From: Lysobacter arvi | GTDB taxonomy: Bacteria > Pseudomonadota > Gammaproteobacteria > Xanthomonadales > Xanthomonadaceae | Assembly: GCA_031216755.1 (NCBI GenBank) | Contig: JARUHG010000001.1 | Coordinates: 682,001-746,000, forward strand | DNA length: 64,000 nt | Direction: 5' to 3' | Shown here: positions 14,478-22,747 of the stretch, in pieces | How positions within the stretch are numbered: the stretch's first letter is position 1 | Layout of the letters: each line of letters starts with the position of its first letter | The notes under the pieces: generated by a model | Told to the model about the DNA's origin: nothing | Databases searched by the model: none | Seen by the model: only the letters and a program-made list of their open reading frames with translations | Translations under genes and position numbers: made by a program

Positions 14478-16457
14478 TCAGGTGGCCGCGCGTCGAACCG
14501 CGAAGAGGAGCTGCTCGCGCTGGTAGGGCTTGCGGATCAGGACGTGCGCGGCTTCCATCGAACGGGCGGCCTCGGACGTGTCGTCGTACCCCGTGGTCAG
14601 CACGATGCCGATCCGCGGAGATCGTGCGCGAAGGGACTCGGCGAGCGTGCGCCCGCTCATGCCGCTGCCGAGCATGATGTCGCTGAACAGCACGGCGACC
14701 TCGTCGCTGTCGTCGAAGGTTTTCAGGGCCGATTCGGCGTCCGCGGCTTCCAGCGTGCGGTAGCCCGCGGAGCGGAGGAACGCCACGGCGATGCGCCGCA
14801 CGCCCGGGTCGTCCTCCACGACGAGCACGGTCTCGCCATTTCCACGCACCGTGGACGGTTCGTGCGGGCCCGGCACGGGGGCGGAGCGTGCCACGGGGAG
14901 ATAGAGGCTCATCGTCGTGCCGCGGCCGGGCTCGCTTTGCACCCGCAGGGTGCCGTTACTCTGGCGGACGAACCCGTACACCATGCTCAGGCCGAGCCCG
15001 CTTCCACGCCCCGGAGGCTTGGTGGTGAAGAACGGTTCGATCGCGCGCCGGGCGACGTCCGGCGACATGCCGCTGCCGGTGTCGCGCACGTGGATGACGA
15101 CGTAATGCCCCGCCGGAAGATCGGACGCTTCCTGCGGGCGCACCCAGCATTCGCCGACCTGCAAGGTGATGTCGCCTCCGTCTGGCATGGCGTCGCGCGC
15201 GTTGAGCACCAGGTTGATCAGGGCGGTTTCCAGCTGCGTCGGATCGACGTAGGCCGGCGGGATCACCGTGGGGCATTCGATCGTGAGGCAGAACGCTTCG
15301 CCCAGCGTTCGCTGCAACATGATGCCCAGGTCGTGGACGAGCGGTTCGGGCAGCACCGGCCGGGGCGACAGCGCCTGCCGACGCGCGAACGACAGCAGTT
15401 TGGAGGTCAGCTCGGCGCCCCGTTTGACCGAATGCAGCGCGCCGTCGATCAGATCGAGCGCCTCGGGGCGCTCCCCGTATTCTTCCTGCAGCAACTGCAG
15501 GCTGCCGGAAACGACCGTCAGCAGATTGTTGAAATCATGCGCGATGCCGCCGGTCAGCTGGCCGACCGCGTCGAGGCGCTGCGCATGCGCCAGTTGCTCC
15601 TCGGTGCGCTTGCGCTGGAGCATCGACGCGACCAGCGTTGCGGCGGACTGGATCAGGTGCAGTGCATCGTGGTGGAAGTAACGAGGCGTCGACGAGAGCG
15701 CGAGCAGAAGGCCGATCGGACGATCGCGATCGCGCAGCAGCGCCGCGGCGCCCGACGCGACGCCTTCGTCCGTCGAGCCCAGCAGCGCCAACTGGCTGCG
15801 CGTCAACATGACGGCGCGATCGGCGGGCATCGCGCCGGCGAATGCCGACCAGTGTCGGTGCAGGGTGTCTGCGAACGATGCGGCGTCGATGTGCCTGGAC
15901 GCCATCACGTCGAGCGGCGCTTCGTGGCGTCCCTTCAGCGCGAGTACCGCCAGGTCGACGGGCAGTTCTTCGGCGAGAAGCGGGGGCAGGGTGGGGACCA
16001 CCTGTTCCTCGCCGGTGGACTCCAGTGCCATCTGCCCGAGCCGCGCGATCAGCGCGTCGTAGCGTGCGCGCACCATCATCTGCCGCGCACGCTGGCTTTC
16101 GGAAACATCACGCACGGAGGCCAGGTAATGTCGGCCGGCTTCCGTATCGATGGGGCTGAGCGCGATTTCGACCGGGAACTGCTGTCCGTCGGCGCGTTGG
16201 CCGACCAGCGATTGATCCGATTGCCCCATCGGGCGAACGCGCGGCGAAGCCATGTAGCGCTCGCGGTGCACGAGATGCCGCCCGCGCATTCCTGCCGGCA
16301 TGAGCGCTTCGATCTCCATGCCGACCATCGCTCCGCTGGCATGGCCGAACAAACGTTCGGCGTTCGCATTGGCGCGCACGATGCGCCCCTTGTCATCGAC
16401 CAGTACCAGTGCGTCGGGCACGATGTCGAACAGTTGCGGAAGCGGCAAACTGGTCAT
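14478..16457 (-). CDS. PAS-GAF hybrid sensor histidine kinase with receiver domain
   Basis: 659 residues, soluble. PAS at about 8-120, beginning LFDIVPDALVLVDDKGRIVRA and containing LMPAGMRGRHLVHRERY; a GAF-like domain at about 150-290. HisKA has the phosphoacceptor in GGIAHDFNNLL, and HATPase motifs are LVLNARDAM, DTGSGM and GRGSGLGLS. A C-terminal receiver at about 535-655 has Asp in LFSDIMLGSG. The PAS segment around RGRH aligns with the FixL region that carries the proximal haem His (RSEH in Bradyrhizobium FixL), so haem-based O2 sensing is possible but not shown; this sub-family of PAS often keeps that His without haem. It overlaps the response regulator gene by 4 nt and is its obvious partner. 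Confidence 0.92.
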   Translation of the reverse strand: MTSLPLPQLFDIVPDALVLVDDKGRIVRANANAERLFGHASGAMVGMEIEALMPAGMRGRHLVHRERYMASPRVRPMGQSDQSLVGQRADGQQFPVEIALSPIDTEAGRHYLASVRDVSESQRARQMMVRARYDALIARLGQMALESTGEEQVVPTLPPLLAEELPVDLAVLALKGRHEAPLDVMASRHIDAASFADTLHRHWSAFAGAMPADRAVMLTRSQLALLGSTDEGVASGAAALLRDRDRPIGLLLALSSTPRYFHHDALHLIQSAATLVASMLQRKRTEEQLAHAQRLDAVGQLTGGIAHDFNNLLTVVSGSLQLLQEEYGERPEALDLIDGALHSVKRGAELTSKLLSFARRQALSPRPVLPEPLVHDLGIMLQRTLGEAFCLTIECPTVIPPAYVDPTQLETALINLVLNARDAMPDGGDITLQVGECWVRPQEASDLPAGHYVVIHVRDTGSGMSPDVARRAIEPFFTTKPPGRGSGLGLSMVYGFVRQSNGTLRVQSEPGRGTTMSLYLPVARSAPVPGPHEPSTVRGNGETVLVVEDDPGVRRIAVAFLRSAGYRTLEAADAESALKTFDDSDEVAVLFSDIMLGSGMSGRTLAESLRARSPRIGIVLTTGYDDTSEAARSMEAAHVLIRKPYQREQLLFAVRRAAT

Positions 16458-17215
16458 GAGGACGTCACGGTCGCCGCGAGGCGGTAGCCCATGCCGCGCA
16501 AGGACTGGATCAGTTGGGGTTTGGCCGGATCGCGTTCGAGCTTCCGGCGAAGGCGTCCGATGTGCACGTCGATGGCGCGGTCGAACGGTCCCGCGTCGCG
16601 GCCGTGCAGGTGGTTCATGAGCTGATCGCGCGTGAGCACCTGGCCGGGTCGCTCGACCAGCGCATTGAGCAGCTCGAACTCGGTGCCGGTCAGCGTGACC
16701 GCGCGGCCTTCGCGATCGACGATGGCGCGCGCGGAAACATCCAGCGCCAGACCATCGAACCGCAGCAGTGGCGCGCTCGCGGGCGCCGGTTCGGAGCGTT
16801 GCGTGCGCCGCAACACGGAGCGGACCCTCGCGAGCAGCTCGCGGAACTCGAAGGGTTTGGTGACGTAGTCGTCGGCGCCCAGTTCCAGGCCCACCACGCG
16901 GTCCACCGACTCGCCGCGTCCGGTGACGATGATGACCGGAACGCGCCGGTCGAGCCGACGCAACGCCATCAGGCCATCCTCGTCCGGAAGTCCCAGATCG
17001 AGCAGGATGAGATCGACCGGCTCGGTTCTCAGCGTGGTGTCCATCCGCGAGGAATCGGCGGCGGCGCTGCAGCGAAAACCGTGATTTTCGAGGTAGCGCG
17101 CGAGCAGGCCGGCTATCTGCGGATCGTCTTCGACCAGCAGGACGTGCGGACGAACGGCGGCAGAGGCATCGGACGCATGCATCACGGAACCCGTTCCGGC
17201 GGCGGCTTGGATCAT
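16454..17215 (-). CDS. OmpR-family response regulator
   Basis: 253 residues: receiver domain (VLLVEDDPQIAGLLARYL, phosphoacceptor Asp in LILLDLGLPDEDG, Thr in VIIVTGRG, Lys in YVTKPFEFREL) and C-terminal winged helix (LTGTEFELLNALVERPGQVLTRDQL, AIDVHIGRLRRKLE) as in OmpR/TorR regulators. A second Met at about residue 12 is an alternative start nearer to the receiver domain. It overlaps the hybrid kinase gene by 4 nt (ATGA), so they are translationally coupled. No FNR-like box is seen in front of it. Targets are unknown; the 10-bp tandem repeats at 12237 are the type of site such proteins bind. Confidence 0.93.
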   Translation of the reverse strand: MIQAAAGTGSVMHASDASAAVRPHVLLVEDDPQIAGLLARYLENHGFRCSAAADSSRMDTTLRTEPVDLILLDLGLPDEDGLMALRRLDRRVPVIIVTGRGESVDRVVGLELGADDYVTKPFEFRELLARVRSVLRRTQRSEPAPASAPLLRFDGLALDVSARAIVDREGRAVTLTGTEFELLNALVERPGQVLTRDQLMNHLHGRDAGPFDRAIDVHIGRLRRKLERDPAKPQLIQSLRGMGYRLAATVTSS

Positions 17216-17412
17216 AGCGCGGTGAACGGCAACCGGGCGTATGGCCGGCCGATCCTGCCGCGCGCCGTCGATCCCGGACTCAGGCGTCTCCGGTCAGCCG
17301 GACCGCGGCGCCTTGGCGCCGCCGCACCCGGGCCGCGGCGAATCGAGCGCGTAGGGGCAGGCTGGTCGCGATCGCCCGTCCACACCGCGCCCGACGACCG
17401 CGCGAAGCGTTG

Positions 17413-17426
17413 TTGACGAGGATCAG
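17413..17426. promoter_or_regulatory. FNR/ANR-like box (lipoprotein promoter)
   Basis: TTGACGAGGATCAG, one mismatch. Centre 17419.5 predicts a plus-strand start near 17461, 36 nt before ATG 17497. The rest of the 281-bp gap 17216-17496 shows no gene. Confidence 0.6.
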
Positions 17427-17496
17427 TTTTCCATCCGTCCACGCCGTCACGATGCAAGGCGTACCCGCGACCAGCGACTGAAGCAGGGAGCCATGC

Positions 17497-17841
17497 ATGA
17501 AGGGTCTGTTGATCGCAATGTCGATCGTGTGCGCGAGCGGATGCGTTTCCCAGATATTCCTGGACGGACCCGTGGACCCGTCCGCCCGGGACACCGCGCC
17601 GCGCATCGTTCATGTCACTCCCGTGCCGACGACGTGCCCGCAGCCTGGCATGGGCAACTGCTACCTCGTGACGGACGGGCAGGGTGGCGCGCAACGTCTG
17701 CTGGAAGCGCCATCCGGCGTCCTGCAATACACGCCGGGCACGGACTACGTCGTCGAGGTCACCGAGCGGCCGCTGTCCGGATCGGGCGAAACGCGATGGG
17801 TCGTGAGTCGTGTCGTCGATCGTCATCCGCGCGCCCGTTGA
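17497..17841 (+). CDS. small lipoprotein with DUF4377-like domain
   Basis: 114 residues. The signal sequence MKGLLIAMSIVCASGC ends in a lipobox (ASGC), predicting a lipid-anchored outer- or inner-membrane lipoprotein. After a short linker comes VTPVPTTCPQPGMGNCYLV, then GVLQYTPGTDYVVEVTERPL and RWVVSRVVDR. The pattern of a Cys followed by hydrophobic residues and then Y-x-PG-x-x-Y-x-x-x-V is that of DUF4377 domains, which occur in META/HslJ-like envelope-stress lipoproteins. Exact function is unknown. An FNR-like box lies 71-84 bp upstream. Confidence 0.75.
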   Translation: MKGLLIAMSIVCASGCVSQIFLDGPVDPSARDTAPRIVHVTPVPTTCPQPGMGNCYLVTDGQGGAQRLLEAPSGVLQYTPGTDYVVEVTERPLSGSGETRWVVSRVVDRHPRAR

Positions 17842-18110
17842 GCAACAAGCGATGCGCGAAAACTGGCGCCGTGGTCTCACGATCAGCGCTTGATCAAGCA
17901 TTGCAAGACAGCGTCGACGCGCGTGCGACATCGACAAGGCTGCGTAGGCGGCCGCAAGCGTCGGGATTAGAGGCTGTTCAGATGATATGTGTTGCAGTGG
18001 TTCCCGCACCGGACGTGGACACCGCGTCTCGACATCGGGCCCTCGTGCAGTTCATCGCTGACGGAGCAGGCTTTGCTCCAGATCCCTCAGCGCAGCCGGA
18101 GGCATGCTCA

Positions 18111-18359
18111 ATGGCGCAGAGAGACACACCCCGTCCGCTCCCCCTGGTCGATCCGGAACAGCACTCCCTTGCAGCGGCGCTTGGCCGGGTTGCGAAAGAC
18201 GCGCTTCCTCATCTCGACTGGGATGAGATGTCGCCGCACCTTACGGTGGCATGGCTGACGAGCACCGTCTCCAGGGGGCTGGCGTGGAGTACGGTGGAAG
18301 CGATCGCTCGCGAGGCGTGGCTCAAGGCGCGGTGTGGCGACGAGGACGCACGGAAATAG
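18111..18359 (+). CDS. small hypothetical protein
   Basis: 82-residue frame starting MAQRDTPRPLPLVDPEQHS, with GGAGG at 18098-18102 (8 nt before ATG). Composition is mixed (LAAALGRVAKDALPHLDWDEM, WSTVEAIAREAWLKARCGDED) with acidic and Trp residues and looks like a folded protein, but no family is recognised. The same frame is open far upstream; the ribosome-binding site decides the start. The 269-bp gap before it (17842-18110) has nothing else recognisable. Confidence 0.45.
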   Translation: MAQRDTPRPLPLVDPEQHSLAAALGRVAKDALPHLDWDEMSPHLTVAWLTSTVSRGLAWSTVEAIAREAWLKARCGDEDARK

Positions 18360-18398
18360 CACGCATCCTGCTTCGGAACGAGCGATAGACCGCGTGCG

Positions 18399-19394
18399 CT
18401 AACGGGTTCGCTCCGCGGAGAGCACACTGGGCGTGATCGCGTTCCCCATGCTCTGCAATGGGGCATCGGTTATAAGCAGGACGGTTCCGGGTTCGAGGAT
18501 GTCATACACCACGCGGGCGAATGCCTCGTTCACCCGGATCGTTCCGGCACCGGAAGCATCGGCAAGCCTGATCTCCCGATCGCCGCCCTCTGGCTCGAGG
18601 GAGATCTCGAGCCACCTCAGGGCGGGGCGACCCGGCACGACGACGCTCGCCTCGGTCCGGGCGCCCGAAAGCAGCCAGAACACATGTCGTCCGGGGCGGG
18701 ATTCGCCGACCAGATCGACCGTCGCCCGTCCTATCTCGCTGGCACCTCTCAGTACCACGACCTCGCGGTCGTGGGTGCTGTAGACGATTGCCAGCGGCCC
18801 GCCGTGCGCGGCATCGGGCGTCCACGTGTACGGAAGCGACGCTGCGTCGGACGCGGAAACGGATGATATCGGCGTGGAGGCGGTCGACGCTGGGTCGTCG
18901 GCGGCGCGCGCGATCACGATCGTGGTATCGCGTGACGTCACGCCGAACAGCTTCTCGGCGAAGGCATACGGCAGGCGGATACAGCCGTGGGAAGCCGGTC
19001 GACCCGGCAGTGCACCGGCGTGCAACGCAAGTCCGCCCCAGGTGAGTCGCTGCATGAACGGCATCGGCGCATCGTCATACAGATTGGAGTAGTGCTCGCG
19101 GCGTTTCTCCAGAACGGTGTAAACGCCCTGGGGTGTCTCGAACCCCGGTCGGCCAGTGCTCACGTTCGACACCGCGATGCGTGCTGCGCCGCGATAAACA
19201 TAGGCGCGCTGCGCGTCGAGACTGACGACGACGAGAACGGGACCTTCCCGGACCTCGCCCTCCATCCAGACGAAGTCGGCGCTTCGTGCGGAGAGCGGCG
19301 CGGTGTCCGGTTTGACGCCCTGCGCGGCGATGGGAAATGCGGCAAGCAACGCCGCCAGTACCCATGCCGCACGCCATGCCGTACCGAACCTCAT
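18399..19394 (-). CDS. L,D-transpeptidase (YkuD domain), secreted
   Basis: 331 residues with a signal peptide (cleavage near PIAAQG). The YkuD catalytic domain spans about 50-160 and contains HAGALPGRPASHGCIRLP, with the catalytic Cys and the His of the S/T-HGC-R motif. It is preceded by GRPGFETPQGVYTVLEKRREH. A second, non-catalytic half (190-320) repeats a YkuD-like beta pattern (GPLAIVYSTHDREVVVLRGASEIGRATVDLVG) without the Cys. Such enzymes make 3-3 peptidoglycan cross-links or attach proteins in the periplasm. It overlaps the HPF gene by 4 nt and so falls under the box at 19802. Linking a cell-wall-rigidifying enzyme with ribosome hibernation fits a dormancy role (inference). Confidence 0.9.
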   Translation of the reverse strand: MRFGTAWRAAWVLAALLAAFPIAAQGVKPDTAPLSARSADFVWMEGEVREGPVLVVVSLDAQRAYVYRGAARIAVSNVSTGRPGFETPQGVYTVLEKRREHYSNLYDDAPMPFMQRLTWGGLALHAGALPGRPASHGCIRLPYAFAEKLFGVTSRDTTIVIARAADDPASTASTPISSVSASDAASLPYTWTPDAAHGGPLAIVYSTHDREVVVLRGASEIGRATVDLVGESRPGRHVFWLLSGARTEASVVVPGRPALRWLEISLEPEGGDREIRLADASGAGTIRVNEAFARVVYDILEPGTVLLITDAPLQSMGNAITPSVLSAERTR

Positions 19395-19747
19395 CCGGGC
19401 GGCCGTGCGCTGGAATGAATCTTCACATTGCCACGCCGGATGCGAATGAAATCCTCAAGCTGGCGACGCAGCGCGTCGAAGGCGTCCCGCACCGCTACAT
19501 ACGCATCCTCGTGTTCTTGCTCGTCGTCTCCCGATCGCCCGGCCACGAACGACGCGCCGGGTACGCTGGCATCAATGCGTACGCGATACCGATTGCCATG
19601 CTGGTGGCGCCGCTCGTGCCGGCTGACGGTGACCTCGCATCGTTGCAGTGCGGGTGCGAAGCGGAGCAGTCGATGCGCGTGCGCTTCGATGTCGGAACGC
19701 AACGCCGCCGAAGGCGGCATGCCGATGAAGCTGATCGATGTTTCCAT
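19391..19747 (-). CDS. HPF/RaiA-type ribosome-associated protein
   Basis: 118 residues, a single S30AE/RaiA-like domain starting METSISFIGMPPSAALRSDIEAHAHRLLRFAPALQRCEVTVSRHE. It continues with YRVRIDASVPGASFVAGRS and the DAYVAVRDAFDALRRQLED helix typical of hibernation-factor domains. The basic loop of HPF is reduced. The longer upstream frame (to 19885) runs through the FNR-like box, so ATG 19747 is preferred, 20 nt after the predicted start site. Family members bind the 30S decoding centre and inactivate ribosomes; a HPF-like protein (Rv0079) is also part of the DosR regulon. It is first in an operon with the L,D-transpeptidase. Confidence 0.8.
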   Translation of the reverse strand: METSISFIGMPPSAALRSDIEAHAHRLLRFAPALQRCEVTVSRHERRHQHGNRYRVRIDASVPGASFVAGRSGDDEQEHEDAYVAVRDAFDALRRQLEDFIRIRRGNVKIHSSARPPG

Positions 19748-19801
19748 TGCGGCAGTCCGGTGTGTGTGCACTGCAGTTTGGCCGCCGCGCCAAGCGGGAG
19801 A

Positions 19802-19815
19802 TTGATCCAGGTCAG
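19802..19815. promoter_or_regulatory. FNR/ANR-like box (HPF-Ldt operon)
   Basis: TTGATCCAGGTCAG, one mismatch. Centre 19808.5 predicts a minus-strand start near 19767, 20 nt before ATG 19747. Confidence 0.68.
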
Positions 19816-20080
19816 CGTCGGATGCGGAATGGATGCGGCATAGCCCAAGCCGGTGCCGCTCGGCCGCACGTGAAGGCGGTTGCAAGGGCAGGAGACGTCA
19901 TGCATCGCATGAGCCGGTCGACGCCGTCTCCGATGCCGCGATGGTTCCCGAAGCTGCCTGCAATGCGCCGGGCGTGCTAATCGGCATGGAATACGATCGC
20001 TGCGCATGCGCATGCGCATGCGCTGGAGCAGCGTGCAGCAAGTCCCATGCCGGCGCAGCGCGCCAGCGCTGGGCCTGATG

Positions 20081-20094
20081 TTGATGCAGGTCAA
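20081..20094. promoter_or_regulatory. FNR/ANR-like box (phosphoribosyltransferase fusion)
   Basis: TTGATGCAGGTCAA, identical to the box at 5157. Centre 20087.5 predicts a plus-strand start near 20129, 17 nt before ATG 20146. Confidence 0.75.
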
Positions 20095-20145
20095 TCTCGC
20101 CATTCGCGCCGAGCGCCATCGTGTCGCGACGCAATCCGCGAGGTC

Positions 20146-21474
20146 ATGGCCATGATCGCACTGCCGTTCCGGGATCGCGAAGACGCCGCGAAAGCATTGG
20201 GCGATGCGCTCGCGAAGTATCGCGGACACGATCCGCTGGTCCTGGCGATCCCCCGAGGAGGGGTTCCGATCGGACGTATCGTCGCCGATGCGCTGGGTGG
20301 AGATCTGGACGTCGTGCTGGTGCGCAAGCTGGGAGCGCCCGGAAACCCCGAGCTCGCGATCGGAGCCGTCGACGATCACGGGAGCGTGGTGCTCAACGAG
20401 AACGCCGAACGGGCAGGCGCGGACCGCACCTACATCGAGCGCGAGGCCGCGCGGCAACTGGCGGTGATCCGGGAGCGCAGCCGACGCTTTCGCACTTTGA
20501 AGCCGGCGCCGACCATCGCCGGTCGTACCGTCATCGTGGTGGACGACGGGCTCGCCACCGGCGCCACGATGCAGGCCGCCTTGCAGACCGTCCGGGCCGA
20601 ACACCCGTCCCGCCTGGTGTGCGCCATTCCGGTAGCGGCGCGCGACAGCCTGACCGAAGCGGCGCACTATGCCGACGAGGCGGTATGCCTGGCCACGCCG
20701 ACGCCGTTTCGCGCGGTCGGTGTTCACTACAAGAACTTCGGTGAAGTCAGCGACGACCAGGCGGCTGAACTGCTTCGGGCGAGCCCCGGAGCAGGATCGA
20801 CGTTCGGTCGTGCGAGTCACGCAGTGAGGGTTCCGGCCGGCACGGTCATGCTCGAAGGTGAGCTGGCGATCCCGGCCGCGGCCCAGGGGCTGGTCTTGTT
20901 CGTGCACGGTAGCGGTAGCAGCCGGCACAGTGTGCGCAACCGGCACGTGGCGGGTGTGCTGCAACAGCATGGCATCGGCACCCTGCTGTTCGACCTTCTT
21001 ACCCCGGCGGAGGATGCGGAGCCTCGTGCGAGGTTCGACATCCCATTGCTGGCGCGTCGCCTCGAGTACGTCCTGGAGTGGGTCGGGAACCAGGCGAACC
21101 TGAAGCGACTCCCCATCGGGCTGTTCGGAGCGAGCACCGGTGCGGCGGCCGCGTTGTCGGTCGCGGCCACGAGCGGCGACCGAGTTGCTGCGGTGGTGTC
21201 CCGTGGGGGACGACCGGACCTGGTGGGCGCGGAACTGCTGGCCCAGGTCCACACGCCCGTGATGTTGATCGTGGGCGGTTCCGACTGGCGGGTGCTTGAA
21301 CTGAACCGATCCGCGAAAACCAGCATGGGGCTTTGGGCGGAGTTGGTCGTGATCCCCGGGGCGACACACCTGTTCGAGGAGCCCGGCGCACTGGAAACGA
21401 TCGCGAACTACGCATCGGACTGGTACGCGCAGCACTTCCGGAGCGCCGCGATGGCCGCGGCAAATGCCGTGTAG
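20146..21474 (+). CDS. phosphoribosyltransferase - alpha/beta hydrolase fusion
   Basis: 442 residues in two domains. Residues 1-215 are a type I phosphoribosyltransferase, with DGLATGATMQAA as the PRPP-binding VVVDDG(L/I)ATG motif and LAIPRGGVPIG near the start. Residues 220-440 are an alpha/beta hydrolase of dienelactone-hydrolase type: LVLFVHGSGSSRHS, nucleophile elbow GLFGASTGAAAA, an acid in IVGGSDWRVLELN and the His in IPGATHLFEEPG. ATG 20146 (or 20152) was chosen over an upstream in-frame start because the latter would include the FNR-like box. The reaction is unknown. Fusions of a phosphoribosyltransferase with an esterase-type domain occur in the DosR regulon (Rv2030c) and are widespread in stress islands. 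Confidence 0.9.
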   Translation: MAMIALPFRDREDAAKALGDALAKYRGHDPLVLAIPRGGVPIGRIVADALGGDLDVVLVRKLGAPGNPELAIGAVDDHGSVVLNENAERAGADRTYIEREAARQLAVIRERSRRFRTLKPAPTIAGRTVIVVDDGLATGATMQAALQTVRAEHPSRLVCAIPVAARDSLTEAAHYADEAVCLATPTPFRAVGVHYKNFGEVSDDQAAELLRASPGAGSTFGRASHAVRVPAGTVMLEGELAIPAAAQGLVLFVHGSGSSRHSVRNRHVAGVLQQHGIGTLLFDLLTPAEDAEPRARFDIPLLARRLEYVLEWVGNQANLKRLPIGLFGASTGAAAALSVAATSGDRVAAVVSRGGRPDLVGAELLAQVHTPVMLIVGGSDWRVLELNRSAKTSMGLWAELVVIPGATHLFEEPGALETIANYASDWYAQHFRSAAMAAANAV

Positions 21475-21676
21475 CCTGCATCGTCGCCAATGCGAGCGCC
21501 CATGAGGCCGTGAGGTCCGGATCGCAAACAGTCGCCAGCCCGCGCATCGACCAGATGCGTGGTGCTGCCTCGAGTCGCGTCAACTTCACGCGGCGTCATG
21601 GGCGAGTATCGATGGCGTGGCGCGCCTTTCGTGCCGTGCGACTTGCACGGGTCTTGCGAACCGCGTGACCACGAGG

Positions 21677-21880
21677 TCACTCGACCACGAAGCTCACCCG
21701 CATGCACACGCGCCACTCCGAGATCTCGCCGTCCGGATCCGTGCGGACCTTGATCTCGCTGACCCAGGCGCCCTGGACGCCCGAGATCGTGTCCGAAACC
21801 TTCCGGAGGCCGGCGCTCACTGCATCTTCGAGTCCCTCGGGCGAAGAAGCGCTCACTTCGATGACCTTGGCTACGCTCAT
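21677..21880 (-). CDS. dodecin family flavin-binding protein
   Basis: 67 residues matching dodecins nearly end to end: SVAKVIEVSASSPEGLEDAV, then GAWVSEIKVRTDPDGEISEWRVCMRVSFVVE. The Trp after the V-x-G-A loop is the residue that stacks on flavin in dodecins. The protein forms a hollow dodecamer storing riboflavin/FMN. ATG 21880 is preferred over a longer frame to 21985 that contains the box at 21945. The predicted leader is 30 nt. The 202-bp gap to the preceding gene holds nothing recognised. Confidence 0.93.
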   Translation of the reverse strand: MSVAKVIEVSASSPEGLEDAVSAGLRKVSDTISGVQGAWVSEIKVRTDPDGEISEWRVCMRVSFVVE

Positions 21881-21944
21881 GACGGCTCTCCACGATGGCG
21901 CACGTATTGCAGGTCCGAGTAGACGTCGATCGCCGGGGCGAGTA

Positions 21945-21958
21945 TTGATGCCGGTCAA
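21945..21958. promoter_or_regulatory. FNR/ANR-like box (dodecin / DUF2238 divergent promoter)
   Basis: TTGATGCCGGTCAA. Centre 21951.5 predicts a minus start near 21910 (30-nt dodecin leader). In the plus direction it predicts a start near 21993, 70 nt before the DUF2238 gene; it could serve both. Confidence 0.7.
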
Positions 21959-22062
21959 CGAAGCGGATCGGTCAGGATCGGACAATCACGCTGCGCGTCT
22001 TCAGCTTCCCGGGATGCGCGGAGCCGGGGCGGGAGCCCCATGCGGATGGAACGGACGACCAT

Positions 22063-22743
22063 ATGAAAACCCTGGGCAACACCGTCGCGCAGGCGCAGCT
22101 TCGGCCGGACTCCGACCTCGGTTACCCGCTCAAGCTCCTGGCGGTCTACCTGATCTGGTGGGGCGCCCTCGCCATCTCTCCCTGGTATCGCGAGGACTGG
22201 TTGTTGGAGAACGTGCTGGTCTTCGTGGCCGTTCCGCTGCTCATCTGGAACTGCAGATCGCTCAGGTTCTCCGATCGGGCGTACACGTCGTTGTTCCTCT
22301 TCCTGGCACTTCATGCGATCGGGGCTCATTACACCTACGCGGAAGTGCCATACGACGAATGGGCCAGGGCGCTCGGCGTTCCGGCAGTGAGCGAGGTGCT
22401 CGGATTCGATCGGAACCACTACGATCGGCTCGTGCACTTCCTCTATGGGCTGCTTGTCACGCCGGCGGCCATCGAACTGCTCGACCGACGCGCACCGCAG
22501 AAGGGGCTTTGGCGGTGGGTTCTGCCGGTCACTTTCATGGCCTCGCATTCGGTGATCTACGAAACGATCGAGTGGGGCGCCGCGGCGGTGTTCGGGGGTG
22601 AGCTGGGCCAGGCCTACCTGGGCACCCAGGGCGATGTATGGGATGCGCAGAAGGATTCCGCCCTCGCGTTGCTTGGAACGGCTATCGCCGTGGTGTGGAT
22701 CCGCTTGCGCGAACGCGCAACGCCTCAGGCGAGCGCGAGCTAG
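22063..22743 (+). CDS. DUF2238 (YjdF-like) membrane protein
   Basis: 226 residues with about six hydrophobic helices. Conserved blocks of the DUF2238/YjdF family are ALHAIGAHYTYAEVPYDEW, FDRNHYDRLVHFLYGLLVTPA, SVIYETIEWGAA and YLGTQGDVWDAQKDSALALLG, the last with the family's G-D-x-W-D-x-x-x-D pattern. Function is unknown; acidic and His residues in and near the membrane suggest metal binding. It ends 4 nt from the convergent UbiB-like gene. Confidence 0.88.
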   Translation: MKTLGNTVAQAQLRPDSDLGYPLKLLAVYLIWWGALAISPWYREDWLLENVLVFVAVPLLIWNCRSLRFSDRAYTSLFLFLALHAIGAHYTYAEVPYDEWARALGVPAVSEVLGFDRNHYDRLVHFLYGLLVTPAAIELLDRRAPQKGLWRWVLPVTFMASHSVIYETIEWGAAAVFGGELGQAYLGTQGDVWDAQKDSALALLGTAIAVVWIRLRERATPQASAS

Positions 22744-22747
22744 CGAA

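Noticed and set aside
21550..21580. GTCAAC near 21577 as a further FNR-like box
   Set aside because: The left half-site (TTGA) is absent.
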